A DNA stretch of 7,357 nucleotides from DATGHS01 sp035307785 (GCA_035307785.1 DATGHS010000292.1:1-7357); one strand, 5' to 3'. Shown: positions 1 through 5,750, counted from the stretch's first letter. Numbers and translations are program-made. Notes: generated from the sequence alone by a model not told the origin.

Positions 1-296
1 ACGGTCTGCTGAAATAGTTTGGCGATCTCAAGAGCCCTGGGCAGAAGTGGCACGGCGGCGAACAGAGGTGGAAGCTCGCGCAGGCATTGCCGGAAGAAGA
101 GATCGGTCTCGCCCGGCTTGATCTTCCGGGAGCGCTCCAGAATCATGAGGACGTTGCACATCTCGGTGGGGAGGACCGGCACGATCAGCTGATGCACGCC
201 TTGAAGATACTCATTCCGGAGCCGGATGGCTTTGCCGGAGTCCTGCTCCTGGACGTACGTTTTGATGTCCACGGACGTGTCGATGACGTAGTTCAT
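1..296 (-). CDS. PIN-domain VapC-like toxin, 3' end cut by window edge
   Basis: Probable ribonuclease toxin of a type II toxin-antitoxin pair; PIN domains cleave RNA with Mg2+ held by a cluster of acidic residues. The 98 visible residues begin MNYVIDTSVDIKTYV, the usual PIN first strand with catalytic Asp at residue 6 followed by T-S. A second conserved acid follows in VLPTEMCNVL (Glu45), in the usual place. Glu90 in LPRALEIAKLF is another acid, but the distal Asp that normally completes the site should lie beyond the left edge and is not visible. The start codon overlaps the stop of the upstream small gene (ATGA), which implies translational coupling and is typical of antitoxin-toxin operons. 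Domain recognition is from sequence motifs only; the RNA target is unknown. The 'VapC-like' name is a family-level call. Confidence 0.82.
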   Translation of the reverse strand, partial: MNYVIDTSVDIKTYVQEQDSGKAIRLRNEYLQGVHQLIVPVLPTEMCNVLMILERSRKIKPGETDLFFRQCLRELPPLFAAVPLLPRALEIAKLFQQT

Positions 297-508
297 CGGC
301 TATTGCGGGACTGGCGGACGGCGTCCAGGGTGACGTCCTGAATGCCAAAGAGCCTGGCGTTCTCCTCACGCATGCGGTCAATTTGGGCTGCGGCCGCTCT
401 CCGCTGCTCCATTGTCGGAAAGATGCCCCTGGCGAGCCGGTCGCATGCCTCCTGCATCTCGGCCTTAATGGCGGGATCCATGCCAGTGTATTCAGTAGTG
501 CTTTTCAT
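293..508 (-). CDS. small antitoxin-like protein upstream of PIN toxin
   Basis: Likely antitoxin partner of the PIN toxin. The product is 71 residues from the ATG at 508, starting MKSTTEYTGMDPAIKAEM. It is charged and mostly helical-looking, with a central MDRMREE-type stretch (here QIDRMREENARLFGI) resembling small proteins often encoded before PIN genes in planctomycetes. No AbrB, ribbon-helix-helix or HTH motif is recognisable by eye. Start choice: an AAGAGA purine stretch at 515-520 lies 6 nt before the ATG at 508. In-frame alternatives are an ATG at 514 and a GTG at 523, which would add 2 and 5 residues. The stop (293-295) overlaps the toxin ATG. The antitoxin role rests on size, order and coupling, not on a recognised DNA-binding fold. 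Confidence 0.72.
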   Translation of the reverse strand: MKSTTEYTGMDPAIKAEMQEACDRLARGIFPTMEQRRAAAAQIDRMREENARLFGIQDVTLDAVRQSRNSR

Positions 509-557
509 ATTCATTCTCTTCACATTCTACTTACGGCGTTCCACGCATGGAAGGCCA

Positions 558-576
558 GGCTGCCGGCAAGGCAGCC
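558..576. repeat. perfect 7-bp inverted repeat, possible operator
   Basis: GGCTGCC at 558-564 and GGCAGCC at 570-576 are perfect inverted copies separated by 5 bases. No T-run follows on either strand, so this is not a standard intrinsic terminator. It lies just downstream (minus strand) of the -10 candidate at 581-586, in the leader of the antitoxin gene. That is where toxin-antitoxin complexes often bind to repress their own promoter. The operator role is inference. Confidence 0.4.
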
Positions 577-580
577 GTTA

Positions 581-610
581 AGCATAAATGAGGTCAGAAA
601 CAGCTTCCAA
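581..610 (-). promoter_or_regulatory. weak sigma70-type promoter candidate for the toxin-antitoxin pair
   Basis: Read on the minus strand, TTGGAA (605-610) and TATGCT (581-586) are separated by 18 bases. Each hexamer matches the consensus at four of six positions. Transcription would start near 574, about 66 bases before the antitoxin ATG, and would run through the inverted repeat at 558-576. Planctomycete promoters are poorly conserved, so this is only a candidate. Confidence 0.28.
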
Positions 611-661
611 CGGACCGAATGGCCGGGGCAATCCATTTTTGTTCGCATAACTCGTCCGTCT

Positions 662-690
662 TTGACATTTCCCAAACCGGTTCGTATCAT
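662..690 (+). promoter_or_regulatory. near-consensus sigma70-type promoter
   Basis: A perfect -35 TTGACA (662-667), a 17-base spacer and the -10 TATCAT (685-690, five of six matches) give an almost ideal housekeeping promoter on the plus strand. Transcription should start around 697. The next plus-strand gene is the Ser/Thr kinase at 1128, so the promoter would give a leader of about 430 nt, or an independent short transcript. It is divergent to the toxin-antitoxin promoter candidate at 581-610. Confidence 0.55.
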
Positions 691-801
691 TCGGCGGCAT
701 GGATTGCGCGCGGCAACGGCTCTGGCACGAAGCACGAGCGCGGGTTTTCACTTCCTTATTCGCCAACTCATTCTCCGCCATGCTCACTATTCACCATACT
801 T

Positions 802-842
802 GTGACCAGCACAGTCAGCGAAACCGAAACTGTAACTGTCAC
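802..842. repeat. interrupted inverted repeat in the kinase leader
   Basis: Two nested 5-bp arms pair symmetrically: GTGAC (802-806) with GTCAC (838-842), and ACAGT (811-815) with ACTGT (829-833). Equal 4-base internal gaps separate the arms, and the central loop is 13 bases. The mirror layout could be a two-half-site operator or an RNA hairpin in the leader transcribed from the 662-690 promoter. No T-run follows. Confidence 0.35.
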
Positions 843-898
843 CAGAAACCTAACTTCTATCAATTTGTATTAATGTCTGTGAAGGCGCGATGCGCACT

Positions 899-929
899 CC
901 GTAAGAAGCAACAGTTCAAGAGCTTACGG
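899..929. repeat. 7-bp inverted repeat in the kinase leader
   Basis: CCGTAAG (899-905) and CTTACGG (923-929) are perfect inverted copies around a 17-base loop. It lies about 200 bases before the kinase start, within the predicted leader. No T-run follows, so a terminator is unlikely. Function unknown; a chance occurrence is possible. Confidence 0.3.
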
Positions 930-1114
930 CGAGACCCACAGTCGCGCACTTTGTCATCTGGTTACAAAAGGATACAGTTGCAGCTCCTGTTCGCCGATCG
1001 CTGCGCAACGGGGCGTCCAGCGGTGGGTTTCTCGGGAGTTGTCTATAAAATGGCACTACGCATTTCCGACGACCGAATCGTCCCCAAAAATGTGCTCCGC
1101 AAGACTCTCACGAC

Positions 1115-1120
1115 AGGAGG
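1115..1120 (+). promoter_or_regulatory. ribosome-binding site that sets the kinase GTG start
   Basis: AGGAGG at 1115-1120 is a full Shine-Dalgarno match, 7 bases before GTG at 1128. It decides the start of the kinase against the many upstream in-frame codons in the open stretch back to 699, and against the ATG at 1149 seven codons downstream. Confidence 0.75.
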
Positions 1121-1127
1121 ATTCGCG

Positions 1128-2726
1128 GTGTCGAATCAAGCGCAACGCATGGCGCCGAGCTCGCCGGGAAAAGTTCTATCCCGCGACGACTTTCTTCAGA
1201 ATCTCCGCCAGAGCGGCCTCTTTGCCGACGAGGAAATCGCCAAACTGCAGGAGAGTTACCCTGCCAGCTCGGAGGTGCCCGATGGCGCTGCCTTGGCCGG
1301 GGTGCTGGTGCTGGCCGGGCGCTTGACCCCGTACCAGGCCGAAGCGCTGCGGGCGAGCCGGCCGGCAGACGTTCTCATGGGCAACTATGAGGTGTTGGCT
1401 CGCCTGGGGGCCGGCGGCATGGGCACCGTTCTCAAAGCTCGTCACCGTCGGATGAAGCGCATCGTCGCCATCAAGCGACTGTCGCCGGAGGTGGCTCAAA
1501 AGTCGGCCTTCGTGCAGCGCTTTCAGCGCGAAGTCGAAACGCTGGCGCAGTTGACGCATCCAAACATTGTCATGGCCTTCGATGCCGACGAGGATGACAC
1601 GGGGCCGTTTTTGGTGATGGAATTCGTGAATGGCCGCGATCTGGTTTCCGATGTGGAAGAGAATGGCCCTTTGTCGGTGGCCGATGCCGTCCAGTGCATT
1701 CGCCAGGCCGCAACGGGCCTGGCCTTTGCGCATGCTTATGGAATTACGCATCGCGACATCAAACCGGCCAACTTGATGCGCGACGTTAGCGGGGTCATCA
1801 AAGTCACCGACCTTGGCTTGGCGCGACTGAATAAGGGTGATGGAAACGCTGCCCAAAGCGCTCTCACCATGGCGGGCGGGATTGTAGGAACCGTCGATTA
1901 CATGCCGCCGGAACAGGCCATCGATTCCACCACGATCGATCATCGGGCCGATGTTTACAGTCTCGGCGGCACGCTCTTCTTCCTGTTGGCGGGCCGGCCG
2001 CCATTTCAAGGCAATTCCTTCATGGCGCTCCTGTTGCAACACCGCGAAGCGCCGGTGCCTTCGCTTCGGAGCCTGCGGCCGGAAATCCCAGCCGAGTTGG
2101 ATGCGATCTGTCAGCGAATGCTAGCCAAGAGGCCGGAAGAGCGCTTCGCCAGCATGGCCGAAGTCATCCGGGCGCTCGAAGCGGTTCAACCCCTGGTCGC
2201 GCCGCTCACGCGCCGGCCACCGAAGACGCATCCGCCAACCCCTGCCGACACACCGCAGCAGGTTGCCACGGTCGCGGCCGATTCCAAAGATCAATTAGAT
2301 GGAAACACAATCGTGCGGCCTCCATCGCTATCGCTGGCCGAACCAGCGGCAACGGCGAAGGGCTCACCGCCCCGGCTGACGGTGGTGCTGGCCGAGCCGT
2401 CGCGCACGCAAGCCGCGATCGTTCGCAAGTACCTTCAGGAATTGAATAGCGGCGACGTTCATAGCGCCGGCTCCGGTAACGAAGCGCTCACCCTGGCGAA
2501 GGAACTCAAGGCGCAAGTCGTCATTAGCACCATGCACTTGCAAGACATGACCGGCGTGAAACTGGTCAATGCTCTGCACGCGGATCCGAGCAGTGCCAAC
2601 GTCGGCTTTATCCTGATGACCAGCGCCGGCGAGTCGGCCGAAATCGGGGCCGCGGCAAACGGCTTCATCAAGTATTCATTGGCGCCAGCACTTGTGGAAT
2701 GGCATAGCGGTCGCCGCCGCTGGTGA
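1128..2726 (+). CDS. Ser/Thr protein kinase with C-terminal degenerate receiver domain
   Basis: Hanks-type (PknB-like) kinase of 532 residues from GTG. Residues 15-85 form the helical N-terminal segment common in planctomycete kinases (LTPYQAEAL near 66-74). The catalytic domain spans about 87-350. Visible motifs are the Gly loop GAGGMGTV (94-101), VAIK with Lys116, Glu135 as the likely helix-C acid, HRDIKPAN (208-215, catalytic Asp210), DLG in place of DFG (228-230), MPPEQ in place of APE (259-263) and HRADVYSLG with Asp275. All catalytic residues are present, so it is probably active. A Pro/Ala-rich linker (about 355-415) leads to a receiver-like segment from about 416. There the usual acidic pair reads AEPS (only Glu423) and the phosphoacceptor Asp is replaced by Thr468 in STMHLQDMTG. 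The segment ends without a normal final strand and Lys-Pro motif; the last roughly 20 residues look unrelated. No membrane segment follows the kinase domain, so it is probably cytoplasmic. The 3' end overlaps the convergent CheA gene by 59 bases. Confidence 0.88.
   Translation: MSNQAQRMAPSSPGKVLSRDDFLQNLRQSGLFADEEIAKLQESYPASSEVPDGAALAGVLVLAGRLTPYQAEALRASRPADVLMGNYEVLARLGAGGMGTVLKARHRRMKRIVAIKRLSPEVAQKSAFVQRFQREVETLAQLTHPNIVMAFDADEDDTGPFLVMEFVNGRDLVSDVEENGPLSVADAVQCIRQAATGLAFAHAYGITHRDIKPANLMRDVSGVIKVTDLGLARLNKGDGNAAQSALTMAGGIVGTVDYMPPEQAIDSTTIDHRADVYSLGGTLFFLLAGRPPFQGNSFMALLLQHREAPVPSLRSLRPEIPAELDAICQRMLAKRPEERFASMAEVIRALEAVQPLVAPLTRRPPKTHPPTPADTPQQVATVAADSKDQLDGNTIVRPPSLSLAEPAATAKGSPPRLTVVLAEPSRTQAAIVRKYLQELNSGDVHSAGSGNEALTLAKELKAQVVISTMHLQDMTGVKLVNALHADPSSANVGFILMTSAGESAEIGAAANGFIKYSLAPALVEWHSGRRRW
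2658..2726. other. candidate deletion or join point between two truncated genes
   Basis: Plus-strand receiver homology fades after residue 510 of the kinase (base 2657). Minus-strand CheA homology runs up to the IPQV motif (about 2693) and then ends in six unrelated residues and a stop. Both genes therefore lose their expected C-termini within about 40 bases of each other. A deletion joining two convergent genes, a small rearrangement, or an assembly chimera would all produce this. No direct repeat or mobile-element end is visible at the point. Confidence 0.5.
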
Positions 2727-4095
2727 CAATGAGCGCAGGTATGATGGCCAACGTTAGGGGAATGCGCATCTTGATCGACGTGCCTTGGCCTAATTTGCTC
2801 TCGATGGCCACGGTGCCGCCGATCTTTTCGATGTTGGTTTTCACAACATCGAGACCGACGCCCCGGCCGGAAAACTGCGTCACCTTATCCGCCGTGGAAA
2901 AACCCGGGAGGAAAACGAGGTTCAGCAGTTCCTGCTCGTTGAGCCGGTCGGCCTGCTCCGCGGTCAACAAATTCGCGCGCAGCGCCTTGTCACGCACCCG
3001 GCGCGGGTCGATGCCTCCGCCATCGTCGCTGATCTCGATAACAATCTTGCCGCTTTGGTGTGCGGCATGGAGCCGCAAGCGGCCTTCGGACGGTTTGCCC
3101 CGCGCCACTCGCTCGGCAGGCAATTCGATGCCATGATCTACGGCATTGCGAACCAGGTGCGTCAGTGGGTCGCGGATGGCTTCCACGATGGTTTTGTCCA
3201 GCTCCGTTTCTTGCCCGTCTAATTCCAGATGCACTTGCTTGCCGCACGCGACCGACATGTCGCGCACCACGCGCGAAAACTTGTTCCAGATGTTGCCAAT
3301 GGGTTGCATGCGCGTCTTCATGACGTTGGTCTGCAATTCGCCGGTGAGCAGGTTGAGCCGTTGCACCGAAGCTTGAAACCCGGCATCTTCCATGGCGCCG
3401 CTGAACTGTTTGATTTGGTTGCGAGCCAACACCAGTTCCCCGACCAGCGTCATGAGCTTGTCGAGCAGACCCACATCCACGCGGATGGCGCTGTCCGAGA
3501 CCGAGACGGATCGCGCCTCGCCGGGTTCGGCAGTTGGGCTCAGGTTTGATGGCTGGATGACCAGCGCTGGAGTGGGATGCTGTTGGTTCCCGGATGCAAT
3601 ACTGGCCGCCGCGGCATGCTGAATGGTCGGCTGGTCGTTCTTGAGCGGGGGTTCTTCAACCAGCGTCTTCGCCGGCGTCGCTGGGGGAGTCACTGGCGGC
3701 TTGGCACCGCAACCTCCCTTGGTCAATCGCTCGAGCGCTTGAATTTGTGCGGAATAGTTGTCGCTGCCTTCGCTCTCGCCGCCGGATTTCTCCAACTGGT
3801 CGAGCATGCGCCGGATCGCGTCGACCGACCCCAGCAGGCCGCCGGCGATTTCAGGATTAAAAACGAGTTCGCCGGCCCGCAACCGGCTGAGGAGATTCTC
3901 GGCAGCATGCGCCACGGCTTGCAGCTTGGGAAGCCCGAGAAACCCGGCCGTACCTTTCACGGTGTGCAGCGTGCGGAAGACGCGCGCCAGCGTCTCGCTC
4001 TCCGCCGGGTCTTTCTCCAGCGTGAGCAGGTCTAAATCCAACTGGGCCAGGTTTTCGTGCGTCTCCAGCAGGAATTCGCGCACGACTTCGTTCAT
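2668..4095 (-). CDS. cheA: CheA-type chemotaxis histidine kinase, truncated in the CheW-like domain
   Basis: Sensor histidine kinase of the CheA family, which autophosphorylates on a His in the P1 domain and passes phosphate to response regulators. It has 475 residues from ATG. P1/Hpt spans about 1-105 with phospho-His44 in RTLHTVKGTAGFLGL. Residues 106-200 are a Pro/Ala/Ser-rich linker with no recognisable P2 domain. The dimerisation domain is about 203-265 (LLDKLMTLVGELVLARNQ). The ATPase domain has the N-box HLVRNAVDHGIE (Asn317), the G1 box SDDGGGID (356-363) and the G2 box FSGRGVGLDVVK (408-419). The CheW-like P5 domain begins at about 452 (ALIVTSGGDRYAIPQV) and breaks off after residue 469, so roughly 120 residues are missing. 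Without P5, coupling to CheW and receptors should be lost. A weak GGGG lies 8-9 bases before this ATG; an upstream in-frame TTG at 4173 has no ribosome-binding site. No cheW, cheY or receptor gene is in the window. Confidence 0.88.
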   Translation of the reverse strand: MNEVVREFLLETHENLAQLDLDLLTLEKDPAESETLARVFRTLHTVKGTAGFLGLPKLQAVAHAAENLLSRLRAGELVFNPEIAGGLLGSVDAIRRMLDQLEKSGGESEGSDNYSAQIQALERLTKGGCGAKPPVTPPATPAKTLVEEPPLKNDQPTIQHAAAASIASGNQQHPTPALVIQPSNLSPTAEPGEARSVSVSDSAIRVDVGLLDKLMTLVGELVLARNQIKQFSGAMEDAGFQASVQRLNLLTGELQTNVMKTRMQPIGNIWNKFSRVVRDMSVACGKQVHLELDGQETELDKTIVEAIRDPLTHLVRNAVDHGIELPAERVARGKPSEGRLRLHAAHQSGKIVIEISDDGGGIDPRRVRDKALRANLLTAEQADRLNEQELLNLVFLPGFSTADKVTQFSGRGVGLDVVKTNIEKIGGTVAIESKLGQGTSIKMRIPLTLAIIPALIVTSGGDRYAIPQVLAPMNT

Positions 4096-4379
4096 GGAAC
4101 TGTACCCCGCAATCGTGACGGGCGCCGGGACTTGCCGAATTACTGCGAGGCAGACATTCCTTGACGTGTCCAACCATGCGTGGTTTCACGGCCTGGCCTT
4201 GCGAAGCTTTGCCTTCTCTGTTCACAGCAACCGACTCGAGTTCTGCAAAAAGGCGCTGCAGATCAGCATGAAATTAGGATAATTCGGGAAACAAAAAAGG
4301 CAACAGGCAGCCATCCCAACTGCAGGATCCTAACGCCAGCCAGGCAATCGGATCCTGCTTTGACTCAAAAACCGACGAT
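4096..4379. other. intergenic region upstream of CheA
   Basis: No gene is supported here. It should hold the CheA promoter and the end of the Gly-rich gene transcript, both read on the minus strand. The best promoter candidate for CheA is weak: TTGCCT (4298-4303) and TATCCT (4276-4281) with a 16-base spacer, four of six matches each. A run of six T's on the minus strand (about 4293-4298) follows only a 3-bp stem, so no solid terminator is seen. The GCAGGATCC inverted repeat is at 4322-4358. Confidence 0.4.
4322..4358. repeat. perfect 9-bp inverted repeat downstream of the Gly-rich gene
   Basis: GCAGGATCC (4322-4330) and GGATCCTGC (4350-4358) are perfect inverted copies with a 19-base loop, 22 bases past the stop of the Gly-rich gene. 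The hairpin could end or stabilise that transcript. There is no T-run directly after it on the minus strand, so a Rho-independent terminator in the strict sense is not supported. Confidence 0.4.
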
Positions 4380-5690
4380 TTAGGGTGTTGACGGCGCGAT
4401 GCCACTCTTCGGCTGCTTCATCCGCACCAGCATCATCTGGGTGGTACTCTCGCTGCCCACGTGCAACAGACACGGGCATTCCGGTTGCGAGAGATTGTAA
4501 ACGCCGGCCTCGAACACGCGGTCCTTTTTCTTGCCGATGGTCCAGGCCGCGCGCTGCGTGGTCTTGTCCACCGAGCCATACACTTCGGTGTTCGTGTCCA
4601 TCAGGCCGTCGTAATAGTTGCCGCGAATAACGCCGGCCTTGTTCACGGCAAGCTGGAAGATGTAGTTCGACGTCTTGTCGTCGCCCTGCACCAGCGCGAA
4701 AATGCCGAGCGGCTTCCAGTCGTCAGTCGGCGGAGCGTCGGCCGTTTGACCTTGGGAGGCAATCGTGCTGGCCTGCTCGGCGAATTGCTGGGTGGTCCCG
4801 GCGGGCTGACCATTCATGTAGACGTTGTCGCCCTGAAAAACGACGCTGCTGCCGTAGTCGTAGTCCGGCGAAGCGGCGGCCGATACTCCACAGTAGTTAG
4901 CCACGCTTGCGTACGACGGCGCCGCCCATGCTGCTCCAGCGCCCCAGCCGGCAGCGGCCCAGCAACCGGGGTGCGATGTGTAATAGGCTGGTTGAAACGT
5001 GTTGTAATAACCAAAACCCGAGCGAACGGCGCTGCCGGTCGTCCCCATGTAGCCGCTGGACCAATATGCGGTGCTGTGCGCGCCGTTGGCGCCGTACACG
5101 CTGGCATAATGGTCCATGTTGCCGGAATAACGGTTGCCGGAATAAGCGGACTGCCAACTGGCACTGCCGCCGGGACCGCTCACGGTTCCTTCGCGGGAAC
5201 CGCTGGCAGACCCGGTGTAGCGATTCCCGCTGTAGCTGCCTTCCCGGCTGCCGGAATAAGTTTGGCCGCCGGCGGTGGTCATCGTGGTATCGCGCGAGCC
5301 GCTGGCGCTGTAGCCGCCATACCGGTTTTCGCTTGCACTTCGCGACCCGGAAGTCGAGACGCTGCCGCCGGCTGCGTCGGTCCAGGTGTGATCGTAAGTG
5401 CTGCTGCCGCTGCGGCCGCCGTAGCCATAGGACGACTCGGTGGAGCGGGAGCCGGAATAGCTGCCGCCGTAACGGCCTTCGCCGCTCGAGCTGGCGCTGC
5501 CGCTGCTGTAACCGTGGCCCCAACCCTCGGATCCGCTATGGCTGTAGCTGCCTTCGAAGCTGCCACCGCCATAACTGTGACCTTCGAAGCTGCCGCCCCG
5601 ATAGCCGCCGCCGTAACCGCGGCCGTTCACGTTGCTGCCGAGGATGCACAAACAAATACTTGTAAATACAAACAAAAATGCGCGCTTCAT
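4380..5690 (-). CDS. secreted Gly/Ser/Tyr-rich surface protein, planctomycete mu-protocadherin-like
   Basis: Exported protein of unknown function, 436 residues. A signal peptide is clear at the N-terminus (MKRAFLFVFTSICLCILGS, basic start then a hydrophobic core; cleavage probably near residue 23; no good lipobox). Residues 23-60 are Gly-rich with a GGSFEG repeat. Residues 70-190 are Ser/Gly/Tyr/Arg-rich with recurring YSGSR, YSGNRY and ASGSRE units. Residues 225-275 are Ala/Tyr/Trp-rich. The last 120 residues (from DDWKPLGIFALVQGDD at 323) form a compact-looking domain with YGSVDKTTQRAAWTIGKKKD and FEAGVYNLSQPECPCLLH; I recognise it as the C-terminal module of proteins annotated in planctomycetes as mu-protocadherin-like cell-surface proteins. 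The low-complexity part resembles structural or adhesive secreted proteins. GAGGA lies 6 bases before the ATG. The 'cadherin' name does not imply true cadherin repeats; none are seen. Confidence 0.82.
   Translation of the reverse strand: MKRAFLFVFTSICLCILGSNVNGRGYGGGYRGGSFEGHSYGGGSFEGSYSHSGSEGWGHGYSSGSASSSGEGRYGGSYSGSRSTESSYGYGGRSGSSTYDHTWTDAAGGSVSTSGSRSASENRYGGYSASGSRDTTMTTAGGQTYSGSREGSYSGNRYTGSASGSREGTVSGPGGSASWQSAYSGNRYSGNMDHYASVYGANGAHSTAYWSSGYMGTTGSAVRSGFGYYNTFQPAYYTSHPGCWAAAGWGAGAAWAAPSYASVANYCGVSAAASPDYDYGSSVVFQGDNVYMNGQPAGTTQQFAEQASTIASQGQTADAPPTDDWKPLGIFALVQGDDKTSNYIFQLAVNKAGVIRGNYYDGLMDTNTEVYGSVDKTTQRAAWTIGKKKDRVFEAGVYNLSQPECPCLLHVGSESTTQMMLVRMKQPKSGIAPSTP
5121..5471 (-). repeat. 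degenerate Ser/Gly/Tyr/Arg repeat tract inside the surface protein gene
   Basis: This codes for residues 74-190 of the Gly-rich protein. The irregular units YSGSR, YGGYSASGSR, YSGSREG, YSGNRYTG, SASGSREG and YSGNRYSG alternate with spacing of about 8-15 residues. At the DNA level there are short direct repeats, for example GTTGCCGGAATAA at 5118-5130 and again at 5133-5145 (period 15). A 14-base repeat of CCTTCGAAGCTGCC at 5551-5564 and 5581-5594 encodes the SFEG units nearer the N-terminus. Such tracts can change length by slippage. Confidence 0.6.
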
Positions 5691-5696
5691 GGCCTT

Positions 5697-5701
5697 TCCT
5701 C
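5697..5701 (-). promoter_or_regulatory. ribosome-binding site of the Gly-rich gene
   Basis: GAGGA on the minus strand, 6 bases before the ATG at 5690. It supports the start that places a clean signal peptide at the N-terminus. Confidence 0.6.
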
Positions 5702-5722
5702 ATAGAGAATTATTCTTTGATT

Positions 5723-5750
5723 CGTGGCGGCGCAGTGCGCCAGAACCACG
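5723..5750. repeat. two-part inverted repeat in the leader of the Gly-rich gene
   Basis: The outer arms CGTGG (5723-5727) and CCACG (5746-5750) enclose inner arms GGCGC (5729-5733) and GCGCC (5737-5741) around a 3-base loop, giving a 10-bp interrupted stem. It sits 33 bases before the Gly-rich ATG and 43 bases or more after the stop of the next gene upstream. A T-run is absent, so it fits an RNA leader hairpin or processing site better than a terminator. An 11-base palindrome (AGAAT/ATTCT) follows at 5706-5716. Confidence 0.4.

Larger units (their letters stand above)
509..1127. other. intergenic region and long leader before the kinase gene
   Basis: I find no convincing gene here. Short open frames exist on both strands, but none has a good ribosome-binding site or protein-like composition. 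The kinase frame happens to stay open from 699 to 1127 (143 codons), but the translated stretch is rich in Arg, Cys, His and Gln with no recognisable fold. It precedes a strong Shine-Dalgarno/GTG start, so I treat it as untranslated. The region holds a minus-strand promoter candidate, an inverted repeat at its left end, a strong plus-strand promoter at 662-690 and two inverted repeats (802-842 and 899-929). Base composition is visibly less GC-rich around 760-970 than in the genes. A small RNA or structured leader is possible but not shown. Confidence 0.5.

Noticed and set aside
1042..1052. TATAAA stretch as a proximal kinase promoter
   Set aside because: No acceptable -35 hexamer lies 16-18 bases upstream.
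699..1127. In-frame upstream extension of the kinase by 143 codons
   Set aside because: The translated extension does not look like a folded protein, and the AGGAGG-7-GTG start at 1128 is strong. The lack of stops is taken as chance.
1176..2042. Open frame of 288 codons on the minus strand inside the kinase gene
   Set aside because: It is a shadow of a GC-rich coding region. The plus strand carries every kinase motif, and the antisense product is His/Arg/Gln-rich with no fold.
4096..4173. Longer CheA N-terminus from a TTG at 4173
   Set aside because: There is no ribosome-binding site, and the P1 domain begins naturally at the ATG at 4095 (MNEVVREFLLETHENL).
4292..4311. Possible intrinsic terminator with six T's on the minus strand
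   Set aside because: Only a 3-bp stem precedes the T-run, too weak to call a terminator.
5118..5594. Short direct repeats considered as a CRISPR array
   Set aside because: Unit length and spacing are irregular and codon-phased; they belong to the protein repeat tract of the Gly-rich gene.
4461..5705. Open frame of 414 codons on the plus strand, antisense to the Gly-rich gene
   Set aside because: It is Ala/Gly/Val-rich low complexity, explained by the complement of GGC/AGC/TAC-type codons. It has no recognisable domain and no fitting ribosome-binding site, while the minus-strand gene has a signal peptide, a ribosome-binding site and a conserved C-terminal domain.
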